A stretch of 64,000 nt of DNA from CAXBOO01 sp963977425 (GTDB lineage: Bacteria > Bacteroidota > Bacteroidia > Flavobacteriales_D > Luteibaculaceae), in assembly GCA_963977425.1 (NCBI GenBank), contig CAXBOO010000005.1:62001-126000 (forward strand), written 5' to 3'. Each line of letters starts with the position of its first letter. Within the stretch, counting starts at the first letter, position 1. Shown here one piece after another: positions 17,773-26,923 of this stretch. Below the pieces are notes generated by a model, which was not told the origin of the DNA, did not search any database, and saw only the letters and a program-made list of their open reading frames with translations. The translations under genes were made by a program, and so were the position numbers.

Positions 17773-19820
17773 TGCCGCACGGTAATTTCAATATTCAAGA
17801 GTTAGAAAATAGTCCTAGTCACGAACACCAAGAGTATCATTCTGGAATTGCTCCATTTTTGCGTGGACCTTACGGAAGCATGTATTCTTCAAGACCGTGG
17901 ACCATTAGACAATATGCAGGTTTCAGCACGGCAAAAGAAAGCAATGAGTTTTATAAAAAGAACTTAAAAGCAGGTCAGAAAGGACTTTCTGTTGCCTTTG
18001 ATTTAGCGACCCACCGAGGGTATGATTCCGATCACGATCGTGTGACTGGAGATGTTGGTAAAGCTGGCGTAGCGATTGATTCTGTATTGGACATGAAACA
18101 ATTATTCGATGAGATTCCATTGGATAAAATGAGTGTTTCTATGACCATGAATGGAGCCGTAATACCTGTAATGGCATTTTTCATTGTTGCTGCCGAAGAA
18201 CAAGGTGTTGATAAATCGCTTTTAAGTGGTACCATTCAAAACGATATTTTGAAGGAATTTATGGTGCGAAATACTTACATCTATCCACCACAACCTTCTA
18301 TTAAGATAATTGCAGACATTTTTGAGTACACCTCTAAATTCATGCCCAAATTCAATTCAATTTCTATCTCTGGTTACCACATGCAAGAAGCAGGTGCTCC
18401 AGCCGATATTGAAATGGCTTACACATTAGCCGATGGACTTGAATACATCCGTACTGGTATCAAAGCTGGATTGGACATAGATGCTTTTGCTCCTCGCCTA
18501 TCGTTTTTTTGGGGCATAGGCATGAACACTTTCTCTGAAGTAGCCAAACTAAGAGCTGCACGATTACTATGGGCTGAAATTGTTGAGAAATTCAATCCAA
18601 AAAGCACAAAATCACTAGCGCTAAGAACGCACTGCCAAACTTCAGGTTGGAGTCTTACTGAACAAGACCCATTAAACAATGTAACCCGAACTTGCATAGA
18701 AGCTTTTGCGGCTGCAATGGGTGGAACCCAAAGTTTACACACCAATGCTTTTGATGAAGCCATAGCATTGCCAACCGATTTTTCAGCAAGAATAGCTCGT
18801 AACACTCAATTGTTTTTACAAGAAGAAGTGAAAATTGGTCAATTTATTGATCCTTTAGCAGGTTCTAAAACTGTTGAAGACAAAACGGCTGAACTGCTAA
18901 AAAAAGGGCGAGAACATTTAGAAGAAATTGAAAAACTAGGCGGCATGGCAAAGGCCATAGAATCTGGTATTCCAAAACTTAGAATTGAAGAAGCAGCGGC
19001 ACAAAAACAAGCTAGAATAGACAATGGCACGGAAAAAATAGTAGGCATCAACCATCTACCATTAGAAAAAGAATTTTTTGAATTTGATATCCTAGAAGTA
19101 GACAATACTAAAGTACGTACAGCCCAAGTTGAACAACTTAAAGCGCTAAAGCAAAATCGCGATACTGATAAAGTAACTGCTGCAATTAATGCTATTGAAG
19201 AATGTGCAAAAACAGGTCAAGGCAATTTATTGGAATTGGCAGTAGAAGCAGCAAGACATAGAGCCACTTTAGGTGAAATATCGTTTGCAATGGAAAAATA
19301 TTTCGGTAGATTCCAAGCAAAAAACCAAACCATCAGCGGAGTGTACAAAGCAGAAAGTTCTAAGGACAGTGATTTCCAAAACGCACTATTATTGGCCGAT
19401 AAATTCGCGGAATTAGAAGGTAGAAGACCACGTATAATGGTTGCTAAAATGGGGCAAGATGGCCACGATAGAGGAGCCAAGGTAATTGCAACTTCATTTG
19501 CTGACCTAGGATTTGATGTCGATTTAGGTCCTTTGTTTCAAACACCAACTGAAGCGGCTAAGCAAGCCGTAGAAAATGATGTTCACATATTAGGTGTATC
19601 ATCATTAGCTGCAGGTCATAAAACCCTCGTACCTGAAGTAATTGCTGAATTAGAAAAACTAGGCCGTAGCGATATAATGGTTGTAGCAGGTGGCGTTATA
19701 CCAAAACAAGATTACGATTACTTGTACGATGCAGGCGTAGTAGGCATTTTCGGTCCAGGAACAAAGATTGCTCAGTCGGCAAGTGAGATTTTAAACATCC
19801 TTATAGATAGTCACAAATAA
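17772..19820 (+). CDS. mutB: Methylmalonyl-CoA mutase large (alpha) subunit
   Basis: The catalytic subunit carries the substrate-binding TIM barrel, beginning with PYGSMYSSRPWTIRQYAGF and including FDLATHRGYDSDH and ISGYHMQEAGA, and a C-terminal cobalamin domain with the DxHxxG motif as QDGHDRGAK (D563, H565, G568 region), where the His is the lower axial ligand to cobalt. GVSSLAAGHKTLVPEV and VVAGGVIPKQDYDYL complete the B12 domain. At 682 residues it is a little shorter than the roughly 715-residue family mean. It overlaps mutA by one base. The reactivating GTPase MeaB is encoded separately at 54115. Confidence 0.96.
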   Translation: MPHGNFNIQELENSPSHEHQEYHSGIAPFLRGPYGSMYSSRPWTIRQYAGFSTAKESNEFYKKNLKAGQKGLSVAFDLATHRGYDSDHDRVTGDVGKAGVAIDSVLDMKQLFDEIPLDKMSVSMTMNGAVIPVMAFFIVAAEEQGVDKSLLSGTIQNDILKEFMVRNTYIYPPQPSIKIIADIFEYTSKFMPKFNSISISGYHMQEAGAPADIEMAYTLADGLEYIRTGIKAGLDIDAFAPRLSFFWGIGMNTFSEVAKLRAARLLWAEIVEKFNPKSTKSLALRTHCQTSGWSLTEQDPLNNVTRTCIEAFAAAMGGTQSLHTNAFDEAIALPTDFSARIARNTQLFLQEEVKIGQFIDPLAGSKTVEDKTAELLKKGREHLEEIEKLGGMAKAIESGIPKLRIEEAAAQKQARIDNGTEKIVGINHLPLEKEFFEFDILEVDNTKVRTAQVEQLKALKQNRDTDKVTAAINAIEECAKTGQGNLLELAVEAARHRATLGEISFAMEKYFGRFQAKNQTISGVYKAESSKDSDFQNALLLADKFAELEGRRPRIMVAKMGQDGHDRGAKVIATSFADLGFDVDLGPLFQTPTEAAKQAVENDVHILGVSSLAAGHKTLVPEVIAELEKLGRSDIMVVAGGVIPKQDYDYLYDAGVVGIFGPGTKIAQSASEILNILIDSHK

Positions 19821-19880
19821 TACTTTAACAATTTTTTATTGCTTTTTTGACGTCCGTTTTGGCTTACCTCTGTATATTTT

Positions 19881-19912
19881 GATAGTTTTACTATCATGAT
19901 AGCATTACTATC
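19881..19912. promoter_or_regulatory. Repeated GATAGT/ACTATC operator-like array upstream of sulP
   Basis: GATAGT (19881-19886) and ACTATC (19890-19895) form an inverted repeat. The 12-bp perfect palindrome CTATCATGATAG occupies 19891-19902, and another ACTATC lies at 19907-19912, exactly 17 bp after the previous one. The array ends 19 bp before the sulP ATG. The TetR-family gene in the same operon is a natural candidate to bind it, but this is inference. Confidence 0.5.
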
Positions 19913-19931
19913 ATAATCAAACATTATTTGT

Positions 19932-21566
19932 ATGACAAAACCAAGTTTCGCAGCATCATTAAAAAGCGATTTCCCAGCGAGTATCGTGGTATTCTTAGTT
20001 GCACTACCCCTATGTTTGGGTATTGCGCTAGCCTCAGGAGCTCCATTATTTTCAGGTATCATTGCAGGTATTGTAGGTGGTATAGTAGTAGGTGCTATTT
20101 CTGGTTCAAGTTTAGGTGTAAGTGGTCCTGCAGCAGGTTTAGCTGTATTGGTTGCTGAAGCTATTAGAGAATTAGGAACCAATGCTGAAGGTGTTTTTGA
20201 TTTAAACCTTGGCTTTCAATATTTCTTAGTTGCAGGTTTAATTGCCGGTATCATTCAAGTAATATTAGGACTTGCCAAAGCGGGTATTATAGGATATTTC
20301 TTTCCTACCTCGGTTATAAAAGGAATGTTGGCCGGTATTGGTATTACATTAATATTAAAACAAATACCACATGCTTTAGGATACGACAAAAACCCTGAAG
20401 GCGCATGGGATTTTTATCAGATTGACGGTCGCAATACGTTCTCTGAAATTCTCTACTCTTTTCAAAACTTTTCTGAAGGTGCGATCATCATCACTTTAGT
20501 ATCAGTTGCCGTTTTATTACTGTGGCAAAACAAAGCCATTCAAAGCAACAAAATACTGAAACTCATTCCTGGCCCACTATTGGCCGTTGCTTCAGGAATT
20601 GGTATCAACTACTTTTTTGGCGTATCGGTAATGGATTGGTTTTTAGATAACGAAAAAACCATTGGCCCAGACGGTCAAGTTTTATTCAATAACCACAGAG
20701 TATTTATTGAAGGTCCCGACTCAAGCAAACCATATTTTGGGTTATTAACTTTCCCTGATTTCAGTATTTTATCCAACCCTAGAATTTACATCATTGGTAT
20801 TACTATGGCTATCGTAGCCAGCTTAGAAACACTATTGAGCGTAGAAGCAACTGATAAGTTAGATCCATACAAAAGAACAACACCGACCAATCGTGAGTTA
20901 TTTGCACAAGGAGCAGGAAACATTGTTTCATCATTGATTGGAGGACTACCAGTAACACAAGTAATTGTACGTTCTTCGGCGAATGTAAATGCGGGTGGAA
21001 AAACCAAAAACTCAGCCTTATTACACTCCGTTATTTTGATGGTGTTTGTTTTGGCTTTGCCACAATTGTTGAATTTAATTCCATTGGCATGCTTAGCCGC
21101 TGTATTGTTGTTAGTAGGATATAAACTAGCCAGCATCAAGCTTTTCGTAAAAATGTACAAAGACGGATGGAATCAATTTGTACCATTTGTTGTTACCATT
21201 TTAATGATTGTTTTCACCAACTTACTTTATGGTATTGTAGCCGGGTTAATAGTTGCAATCTTCTATATTTTACGTACCAACTTCCGAAATGCATTTTATG
21301 CACACTATAAGGAAACCAAACAAGACGCTCAGCACCCACACACTCAAACCATTGAATTTGGCGAAGTGGTAAGTTTCTTCAACAAAGCCAATTTACAAGA
21401 CAAATTGTGTCGTATTCCGGAAAACTCTGAAGTCATTATTGATGGCTCAAAAAGTAATATGATTGACTACGATATTTTGGATTTATTAAATGACTTTGAA
21501 GTTTCGGCTCAAACTAAAGGAATCAAAGTTAAATTTGTCAACATTAAATTTGATCAAGTAGAGTAA
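19932..21566 (+). CDS. SulP family inorganic anion transporter
   Basis: This 544-residue membrane protein has 10-14 hydrophobic segments and starts in the SulP fashion: SDFPASIVVFLVALPLCLGI, then GIIAGIVGGIVVGAISGSSLGVSGPAAGL, the conserved substrate-site region. A shortened STAS-like domain occupies roughly residues 450-540 (EVIIDGSKSNMIDYDILDLL). SulP carriers move sulfate, bicarbonate or other anions across the inner membrane. This subgroup in marine bacteria is often annotated as a bicarbonate transporter and found near carbonic anhydrase, but no carbonic anhydrase is present here, so the substrate is open. A TetR regulator follows 5 nt after the stop. Confidence 0.9.
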   Translation: MTKPSFAASLKSDFPASIVVFLVALPLCLGIALASGAPLFSGIIAGIVGGIVVGAISGSSLGVSGPAAGLAVLVAEAIRELGTNAEGVFDLNLGFQYFLVAGLIAGIIQVILGLAKAGIIGYFFPTSVIKGMLAGIGITLILKQIPHALGYDKNPEGAWDFYQIDGRNTFSEILYSFQNFSEGAIIITLVSVAVLLLWQNKAIQSNKILKLIPGPLLAVASGIGINYFFGVSVMDWFLDNEKTIGPDGQVLFNNHRVFIEGPDSSKPYFGLLTFPDFSILSNPRIYIIGITMAIVASLETLLSVEATDKLDPYKRTTPTNRELFAQGAGNIVSSLIGGLPVTQVIVRSSANVNAGGKTKNSALLHSVILMVFVLALPQLLNLIPLACLAAVLLLVGYKLASIKLFVKMYKDGWNQFVPFVVTILMIVFTNLLYGIVAGLIVAIFYILRTNFRNAFYAHYKETKQDAQHPHTQTIEFGEVVSFFNKANLQDKLCRIPENSEVIIDGSKSNMIDYDILDLLNDFEVSAQTKGIKVKFVNIKFDQVE

Positions 21567-21571
21567 AATTC

Positions 21572-22243
21572 ATGACAAACGTATCGGTTAAAGAACAGTG
21601 TTATCTTAAAAATCCAGCAGAAACAAAGCTCGGAGAGCGCATAATAGGCGCATCCGTACAACTCATTGCAGAGTTGGGTTTTGAAAGATTTACATTCAAA
21701 CGTTTAGCCGCACAAATAGGGAGTACTGAAGCATCTGTATACCGGTATTTTGAGAACAAGCATAAATTGCTCTTGTACCTTATTGCATGGTACTGGACAT
21801 GGCGCTTTCATCAGTTAAAAATGCTAACAGATGACATCAAAGACCCGACTGAAAAACTTGAGAAAATCATTCACTTTTTATGCAAACCTGTTGAGGTAGA
21901 TAGTAATTTTGATTACATCAATGAGATAGAACTTCAAGAAATTATCGTAGCAGAATCGATCAAAACACTTCACACTAAAGAAGTTGACGACGACAGGAAA
22001 CATGGATATTTTTCAGCATTTAAGGATTTTATTCACTTCATAAGCGAATGCATGAACAGCATCAATCCCAATTATCCTTACTGCCATAATTTGGCTTCTA
22101 TGCTGATTGATAACATTCAAGAGCAAAAATTTAATTTTGTGCATTTTGCTACCATCAGTAACTTAAGTCCCAAAAAAACTGAAAGCGATTTGCAATCTTT
22201 CTTTTCTCACCTTATATTTTCAACATTAAAATCTTCAATATGA
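21572..22243 (+). CDS. TetR/AcrR family transcriptional regulator
   Basis: The N-terminal 75 residues form a TetR helix-turn-helix: GERIIGASVQLIAELGFERF, then FKRLAAQIGSTEASVYRYF and ENKHKLLLYLI. The rest is a helical ligand-binding domain that I cannot assign. The gene is cotranscribed with sulP and overlaps the next gene by 4 nt (ATGA). The repeated GATAGT/ACTATC array in front of sulP is a plausible site for autoregulation of the operon. Confidence 0.88.
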   Translation: MTNVSVKEQCYLKNPAETKLGERIIGASVQLIAELGFERFTFKRLAAQIGSTEASVYRYFENKHKLLLYLIAWYWTWRFHQLKMLTDDIKDPTEKLEKIIHFLCKPVEVDSNFDYINEIELQEIIVAESIKTLHTKEVDDDRKHGYFSAFKDFIHFISECMNSINPNYPYCHNLASMLIDNIQEQKFNFVHFATISNLSPKKTESDLQSFFSHLIFSTLKSSI

Positions 22244-22734
22244 AACAGTTACTCAGCATTTTCGCATTGATTTTTGTTGCTCAACTTAGCTACAGTCAAG
22301 ATTGTGAAGACAAAAACAACAGAGCGTTCGACTTTTGGCTTGGTAAATGGTTAGTGTATCAAAACGGAGAGGTAGTTGGCTCATCTATTGTTAGAAAAAG
22401 TTTAACCGATTGTGGTATCGACGAATCGTGGAAAAGCAATACAGGTAGCCCTGGAAAAAGTCACAACTTCTTCAATGAAGAAACCAAACAATGGGAACAA
22501 CATTGGATAGATGAAGGTGGTTGGAAATTAGATCTTTATGGTAATCCTGTAGGAGAAAACACCATGTTGCTGAAAAGTAAGAAGCAAAAAGACTGGGAAG
22601 GCAAAGATTCCATGCACATTCTTCGATGGGAAAAATTGCCTTTAGGAGCCGTTGTTCAAACATGGACTGTTTCTTACGACGACGGAAAAACTTGGAAAGA
22701 AATATTTAGAGGTCAATACGAACACGCTTATTAA
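22240..22734 (+). CDS. Exported conserved hypothetical protein (DUF1579-like)
   Basis: A 164-residue protein with a signal peptide (MKQLLSIFALIFVAQLSYSQ). The mature part begins NRAFDFWLGKWLVYQNGEVVG, the FDFWxGxW pattern of a lipocalin-like barrel seen in DUF1579-type proteins, and continues with regularly spaced Trp residues. No catalytic motif is recognisable. It overlaps the TetR gene start-to-stop by 4 nt and its 3' end overlaps the convergent membrane protein gene by 29 nt. Confidence 0.75.
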   Translation: MKQLLSIFALIFVAQLSYSQDCEDKNNRAFDFWLGKWLVYQNGEVVGSSIVRKSLTDCGIDESWKSNTGSPGKSHNFFNEETKQWEQHWIDEGGWKLDLYGNPVGENTMLLKSKKQKDWEGKDSMHILRWEKLPLGAVVQTWTVSYDDGKTWKEIFRGQYEHAY

Positions 22735-23608
22735 GCGCTACCAACAAAAATACTGGCAACAAAAAATGGGGCGCTCGAATTAAAAAATCGGGAAAGTGCT
22801 GAAACAACGATCTAGCGGCATCGAATGAATAAAAATGAGCCCACGGACGAGCCATTGCTGTTATAAAACCCCATACAAACATATACCATAGCCCTAATCT
22901 TTGAAACACTGATTTTTTAAAGAACAAGAAAACGGCAGCAATAAAATCCAACACCCCCATTGCCGACAAAAAGACCAAACTATTAGCCTTATCAAGCCCA
23001 ATGGTTTTCATGGACATGGTTAAAAATTTCTGAGGCACATTGTATATTCCATATGCATACAAACCATGACAAACAAAGGTTATTGCAATTACACCTATTC
23101 CCAATTTCACTGCAACATTCTGCCAATTAATAAGATACAAGAACAGTATGATAGGCATAAAAAACTGAGCAGAAAACTCTAACATCAACGCCCAGTTGTA
23201 CCCCACTCCATTGAATTGAAAATATACTTGCGGTATTTGCATTACAGTTATCAATATCAGCAACACTTTCACTCCTCTTAATTTAGACAAGAATGCTACA
23301 AGCAAAGCTGTTATGATAAACAATAGCCCTAATCCTTTCTCGAACAAAATAATATTGGCATCGTATTTAGGCGTAGATAAATAAGTGTTCCATTCAATTC
23401 CCAGTACTCCTTCAACAAACCAACCAAAGGCACTATAGCTCCAGAATATTTCTCTATACGATGTTTCGAAAAAGAAATATTGCCACCCTCTGCCCAACAA
23501 CATTAAACATGTACCTAAAAGCAGCCAAAAAATAGGCGACACTTTATTTTTTTGGTAGACCTTCTTTATCAAATCTTTAAATCGTTCTATTTGGGCTGTT
23601 AAAACCAT
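22706..23608 (-). CDS. Polytopic membrane protein of unknown function
   Basis: The 300-residue product has a basic N-terminus and about eight hydrophobic helices, with conserved-looking aromatic residues at helix ends (GRGWQYFFF, MARPWAHFYSF). I do not recognise a named family. The FIAAVFLFF and WGFITAMARP segments resemble bacterial DoxX-like or vitamin K-dependent carboxylase-like membrane proteins only vaguely, so no function is proposed. It is convergent with and slightly overlaps the DUF1579-like gene, and divergent from the secreted phosphoesterase gene (37 nt). Confidence 0.7.
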   Translation of the reverse strand: MVLTAQIERFKDLIKKVYQKNKVSPIFWLLLGTCLMLLGRGWQYFFFETSYREIFWSYSAFGWFVEGVLGIEWNTYLSTPKYDANIILFEKGLGLLFIITALLVAFLSKLRGVKVLLILITVMQIPQVYFQFNGVGYNWALMLEFSAQFFMPIILFLYLINWQNVAVKLGIGVIAITFVCHGLYAYGIYNVPQKFLTMSMKTIGLDKANSLVFLSAMGVLDFIAAVFLFFKKSVFQRLGLWYMFVWGFITAMARPWAHFYSFDAARSLFQHFPDFLIRAPHFLLPVFLLVALNKRVRIDL

Positions 23609-23645
23609 TTTGCAAATCTACTTTTGAAACGTATTTAAAACTGTT

Positions 23646-25316
23646 ATGAGAAAGTTATTATTCCTGTCATTCCTAATCATCGGATTCAGCGCTTTGGCAC
23701 AACCCAAATTTTTTAGGACCATGTACTCTGACAAGCCTGAAAATGAATTCACAATTGGGTTTAGTGAAAACTTAATCAGCATACCGTTTACTTACAAAAT
23801 CTATTACTCAGAAAACGACCATGGCACCGACACTAGTTTGTATGCTACAGACAACACACCTGTTGGAATAGATAGAACCGTACAGCTAATGAAAGGCATG
23901 CGCCATCATTTTGTACGCTTAAAAAACCTAACACCCAATACCAATTACTACTTTGTACTTGCCTACACAGATCCATCGGGAACATACAAGCAACTCAGCA
24001 AAAGGTATTATTCAAAAACCATGAGCGACAATGCTCAAGACCCGATATCATTTGTTGCTGGTGGCGATTCAAGACTCAATATAGATGAAGGCCCAATTGC
24101 TACATTAGAATCCATTACCATTAGAAAAGAAACCAACAAAATGGTGGCTAAACTCAATCCCGATTTTGTTGCCTTTGGTGGCGATTACACATTTGCCAAT
24201 ACTGAAATTGAATGGATTCAATGGTTTACCGATTGGGAATTAACGTATAGTTCCGACGGAAAAATAACACCCATAGTGGCTGCCATTGGTAACCATGAAG
24301 TATTGCCTTTTGGTTGCCCTCAATGCGACAATAGTGTTGTAAATCAACTATTTGACACTCCAAACAAAGACAATTATTACGCTATAACATTCAACAACAA
24401 CCTTTTTAGATTGTACACGCTCAATACCGAAATGGCGATAGAAGGTGCACAAACTGAATGGCTGGTAAATGACTTGGCAGACAACAGAAACGTACTTTGG
24501 AAAGGAGCTCAATACCATAAACCTATTCGTCCGCATGAAGCTGGAAAATCTGACAACAACGATGCTTTTGCCAATTGGGCTGAACCATTTTACAGAGAGC
24601 AAGTACGCCTTGTAATTGAGTGCGATGCACATGTTGTAAAAACCACATGGCCTGTAATACCGACAACTGCCGGAGACGATGACATTATTTGTGGAGAAGC
24701 AGTAGACCATAACTTCGTAAAAACAACAAACGGCAAGGGCACTACATATGTTGGAGAAGGCACATGGGCTGCACTAAGAACAGGAGACGACGCAAAAACA
24801 TGGACACGAGACATGGGAAGCATCAACCAAATAAAATGGGTATGGGTATTTGAAAATGAAATTCAAGCAAGAACGGTTCAGACATACAAATCGGATGATG
24901 CCAACTATACAAACAATGTGGAACAGCTAACCGATTCTTCTAAGTTCACGATTCCCGATGGTGTTACTTTATGGTCTGGTCAACAAGGCGACGAAATGGT
25001 GAGTATTAAAAATAATAATCATACAGCAGTCCCTACCAATCCTTGCCAAACCGTAGGTGTAGAAAGAATTGAAGCGCTTAGTACAGGAATGATTGTAGCA
25101 CCGAACCCTGCTCAGAACGGAACGTTTACCATTCGTTTAAAGCACTCCGCAAAAATTTCGAAAGTTGAGATCTATACCCTTAATGGTAAAATGATGCAAC
25201 AATTCAACTTTTCTGGAGATCAACACAAGGTAAAATTGAACCAATACGGTAATGGCATTTTGATAGTGGTTGATAATGTCAATGGAAAATTTATGGAGAA
25301 AGTCATCATGAATTAA
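23646..25316 (+). CDS. Secreted metallophosphoesterase (purple acid phosphatase-like) with T9SS sorting domain
   Basis: This 556-residue exported protein has a signal peptide (MRKLLFLSFLIIGFSALAQ), an N-terminal fibronectin/PAP-type beta domain with LKNLTPNTNYYFVLAY, and a calcineurin-like phosphoesterase core. Metal-binding motifs appear in order as GGDSR (about residue 139), FGGDYTF, AIGNHEV and QYHKPIRPH. The last 75 residues (VVAPNPAQNGTFTIRL to the terminal MEKVIMN) form a T9SS type A C-terminal domain, so it should cross the outer membrane via T9SS. Likely role is phosphate scavenging from organic esters; substrate unknown. No Pho box can be judged by eye. Confidence 0.88.
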   Translation: MRKLLFLSFLIIGFSALAQPKFFRTMYSDKPENEFTIGFSENLISIPFTYKIYYSENDHGTDTSLYATDNTPVGIDRTVQLMKGMRHHFVRLKNLTPNTNYYFVLAYTDPSGTYKQLSKRYYSKTMSDNAQDPISFVAGGDSRLNIDEGPIATLESITIRKETNKMVAKLNPDFVAFGGDYTFANTEIEWIQWFTDWELTYSSDGKITPIVAAIGNHEVLPFGCPQCDNSVVNQLFDTPNKDNYYAITFNNNLFRLYTLNTEMAIEGAQTEWLVNDLADNRNVLWKGAQYHKPIRPHEAGKSDNNDAFANWAEPFYREQVRLVIECDAHVVKTTWPVIPTTAGDDDIICGEAVDHNFVKTTNGKGTTYVGEGTWAALRTGDDAKTWTRDMGSINQIKWVWVFENEIQARTVQTYKSDDANYTNNVEQLTDSSKFTIPDGVTLWSGQQGDEMVSIKNNNHTAVPTNPCQTVGVERIEALSTGMIVAPNPAQNGTFTIRLKHSAKISKVEIYTLNGKMMQQFNFSGDQHKVKLNQYGNGILIVVDNVNGKFMEKVIMN

Positions 25317-25338
25317 CGGCTGTATAAGCATAAGCTTT

Positions 25339-25346
25339 TACCTTTG
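25339..25346 (+). promoter_or_regulatory. Candidate -7 element (TACCTTTG) for rpe
   Basis: TACCTTTG fits the Bacteroidota TAnnTTTG -7 consensus and lies 23 bp before the rpe ATG. No convincing -33 TTG is seen at the usual spacing, so only moderate weight is given. Confidence 0.4.
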
Positions 25347-25369
25347 ACATACTTTAAACAAACTAAAAA

Positions 25370-26017
25370 ATGGCCATTGTAGCACCATCATTACTCGCAG
25401 CTGATTTTACTAGACTTCACGAAGCACAAACCTTAGTAGAAAACTCTGAGGCAGATTGGTATCACCTTGACGTAATGGACGGTATGTTTGTACCCAACAT
25501 TTCATTCGGTATTCCAATTCTACAATCGCTTAAAAAAGACAAGAAAAAGGTATTTGACGTACACTTAATGATTGAAAAACCAGAGAGATACATCGTCGAT
25601 TTCAAAAATGCAGGAGCCGATATTCTAACCGTACACGCAGAAGCAAGTACACATTTGCATCGCACCATTCAGTCTATCAAAGCCGAAGGCATGAAAGCCG
25701 GAGTTGCTCTAAATCCACACTCACCAGTTTGGCTTTTAGAAGACGTTTTAGAAGACATCGACTTGGTGTGTTTAATGTCGGTTAATCCAGGTTTTGGAGG
25801 TCAGAAATTCATTGAAAACACTTACAAAAAAATCATTGAATTGCGTGAGATGGCAGAAGAAATCAACCCTAACTTATTGATAGAAATAGATGGCGGTGTT
25901 GATTTAAGCAATTGCAAAAAATTAAGCGAAGCAGGCGCCGATGTTTTGGTTGCTGGTAGCAGTGTTTTTAAAGCCGATAATCCTACTGAGGTTATTAGTG
26001 AGCTAAAAAAAGCTTAA
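25370..26017 (+). CDS. rpe: Ribulose-phosphate 3-epimerase
   Basis: Rpe interconverts ribulose 5-phosphate and xylulose 5-phosphate in the pentose phosphate pathway. The 215-residue sequence begins MAIVAPSLLAADFTRL and holds the metal and catalytic motifs WYHLDVMDGMFVPNISFG (residues 31-48), VHLMIEKPERYI, VNPGFGGQKFIE and LLIEIDGGVD with the second catalytic Asp. Length and motif spacing are canonical. It stands alone, with its own -7 candidate upstream and a strong terminator downstream. Confidence 0.97.
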   Translation: MAIVAPSLLAADFTRLHEAQTLVENSEADWYHLDVMDGMFVPNISFGIPILQSLKKDKKKVFDVHLMIEKPERYIVDFKNAGADILTVHAEASTHLHRTIQSIKAEGMKAGVALNPHSPVWLLEDVLEDIDLVCLMSVNPGFGGQKFIENTYKKIIELREMAEEINPNLLIEIDGGVDLSNCKKLSEAGADVLVAGSSVFKADNPTEVISELKKA

Positions 26018-26040
26018 TACCCATACAGAACTAATACCAA

Positions 26041-26079
26041 AGCATCGTACTCTTAATACAAGAGTATGATGCTTTTTTT
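26041..26079 (+). terminator. Strong intrinsic terminator after rpe
   Basis: A 14-bp stem (AGCATCGTACTCTT paired with AAGAGTATGATGCT, one G-T pair) with a short loop is followed directly by seven T. Confidence 0.92.
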
Positions 26080-26121
26080 GTTGTATTCTATTTCTATTTC
26101 GCAATATTTGCCTGACAAGTT

Positions 26122-26652
26122 TTGCTCAGTTTACAAGAAATATATCGCCAATACAGCACTATGGTGTACAACCTAGCGCTTCAATACACACGAAACATTG
26201 AAGACTCGGAAGAAATCACACAAGATGTATTTTTAAAAATCCACCAAAAGCAACAGACTTTTAGAGCTGAAGCAAGCTTAAAAACTTGGATATACCGCCT
26301 CACCATCAATCAATCATTGGATTACATAAAGGCGAAAAAATCTAAAAAAAGAAGTCACTTTTTTTCAAAAAATAATGTTACACCTGACGATGTACAGATT
26401 GCCGATAGTCCATTCAATCATCCTGGAATACAACTCGAACATCAAGAATCTTTGAAACAGTTATTGGAACTCATCAACAAACTACCAGAGAAACAAAAGA
26501 CAGCCATTATATTAATCAAAGTAGATGCTCTCAGTATGGAAGAAACAAGTGAAATAATGGAACTTTCTTACAAAGCACTAGAATCATTGTTGCAAAGAGC
26601 AAAGAAAAATTTAGCAGAATTAATCGCAAAAACGAAGGCTTATGAAAAATAA
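26122..26652 (+). CDS. ECF-type RNA polymerase sigma factor
   Basis: This 176-residue sigma-70 family protein has region 2 (YNLALQYTRNIEDSEEITQDVFLKI and the -10 binding LKTWIYRLTINQ) and region 4 (LPEKQKTAIILIKVDALSMEE with a C-terminal helix-turn-helix), and lacks regions 1 and 3. The TTG at 26122 starts the protein with LSLQEIYRQYSTMVYN as in related ECF factors; the first ATG at 26161 would cut into region 2. Its 3' end overlaps the next gene by 11 nt, which encodes a probable anti-sigma protein. Regulon unknown. Confidence 0.9.
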   Translation: MLSLQEIYRQYSTMVYNLALQYTRNIEDSEEITQDVFLKIHQKQQTFRAEASLKTWIYRLTINQSLDYIKAKKSKKRSHFFSKNNVTPDDVQIADSPFNHPGIQLEHQESLKQLLELINKLPEKQKTAIILIKVDALSMEETSEIMELSYKALESLLQRAKKNLAELIAKTKAYEK

Positions 26653-26923
26653 TTCGTCTAATTCAAATATGGAAGACATTCTGAATCAACTTCAAGCCAT
26701 TAAAAAAGTAGAACCTAATCCGTCGCTTTTTTCAAAAATTGAAGCTAGGATAGACAGAACAAAAACCAGTACAATTTCCATGATATGGGTACGTGCTGCC
26801 GCAGCTGTTTTACTTTGTTTGGTCACCACCGAATTCTACTTCATTTTAGACAAATCAAAAACAACCAAAGAGGATATAGAATTGATTGCTCCTACAACCA
26901 ATAATATTATTAGCTATGAATAA
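26642..26923 (+). CDS. Small single-pass membrane protein, probable anti-sigma factor
   Basis: The 93-residue product has an N-terminal cytoplasmic segment of about 50 residues (MEDILNQLQAIKKVEPNPSLFSKIEARI), one membrane helix (about residues 51-70) and a short outer tail. No zinc-binding HxxxCxxC anti-sigma motif is present. Its position directly after, and overlapping, the ECF sigma gene is the main argument for an anti-sigma role. The PxxxFxKIxARI segment is common in Bacteroidota proteins located in this position. Confidence 0.65.
   Translation: MKNNSSNSNMEDILNQLQAIKKVEPNPSLFSKIEARIDRTKTSTISMIWVRAAAAVLLCLVTTEFYFILDKSKTTKEDIELIAPTTNNIISYE

Noticed and set aside
18419..19480. Three antisense frames of 87-128 codons within mutB
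   Set aside because: They mirror the conserved mutase coding sequence and have low-complexity Ser/Ala-rich products with no start signals.
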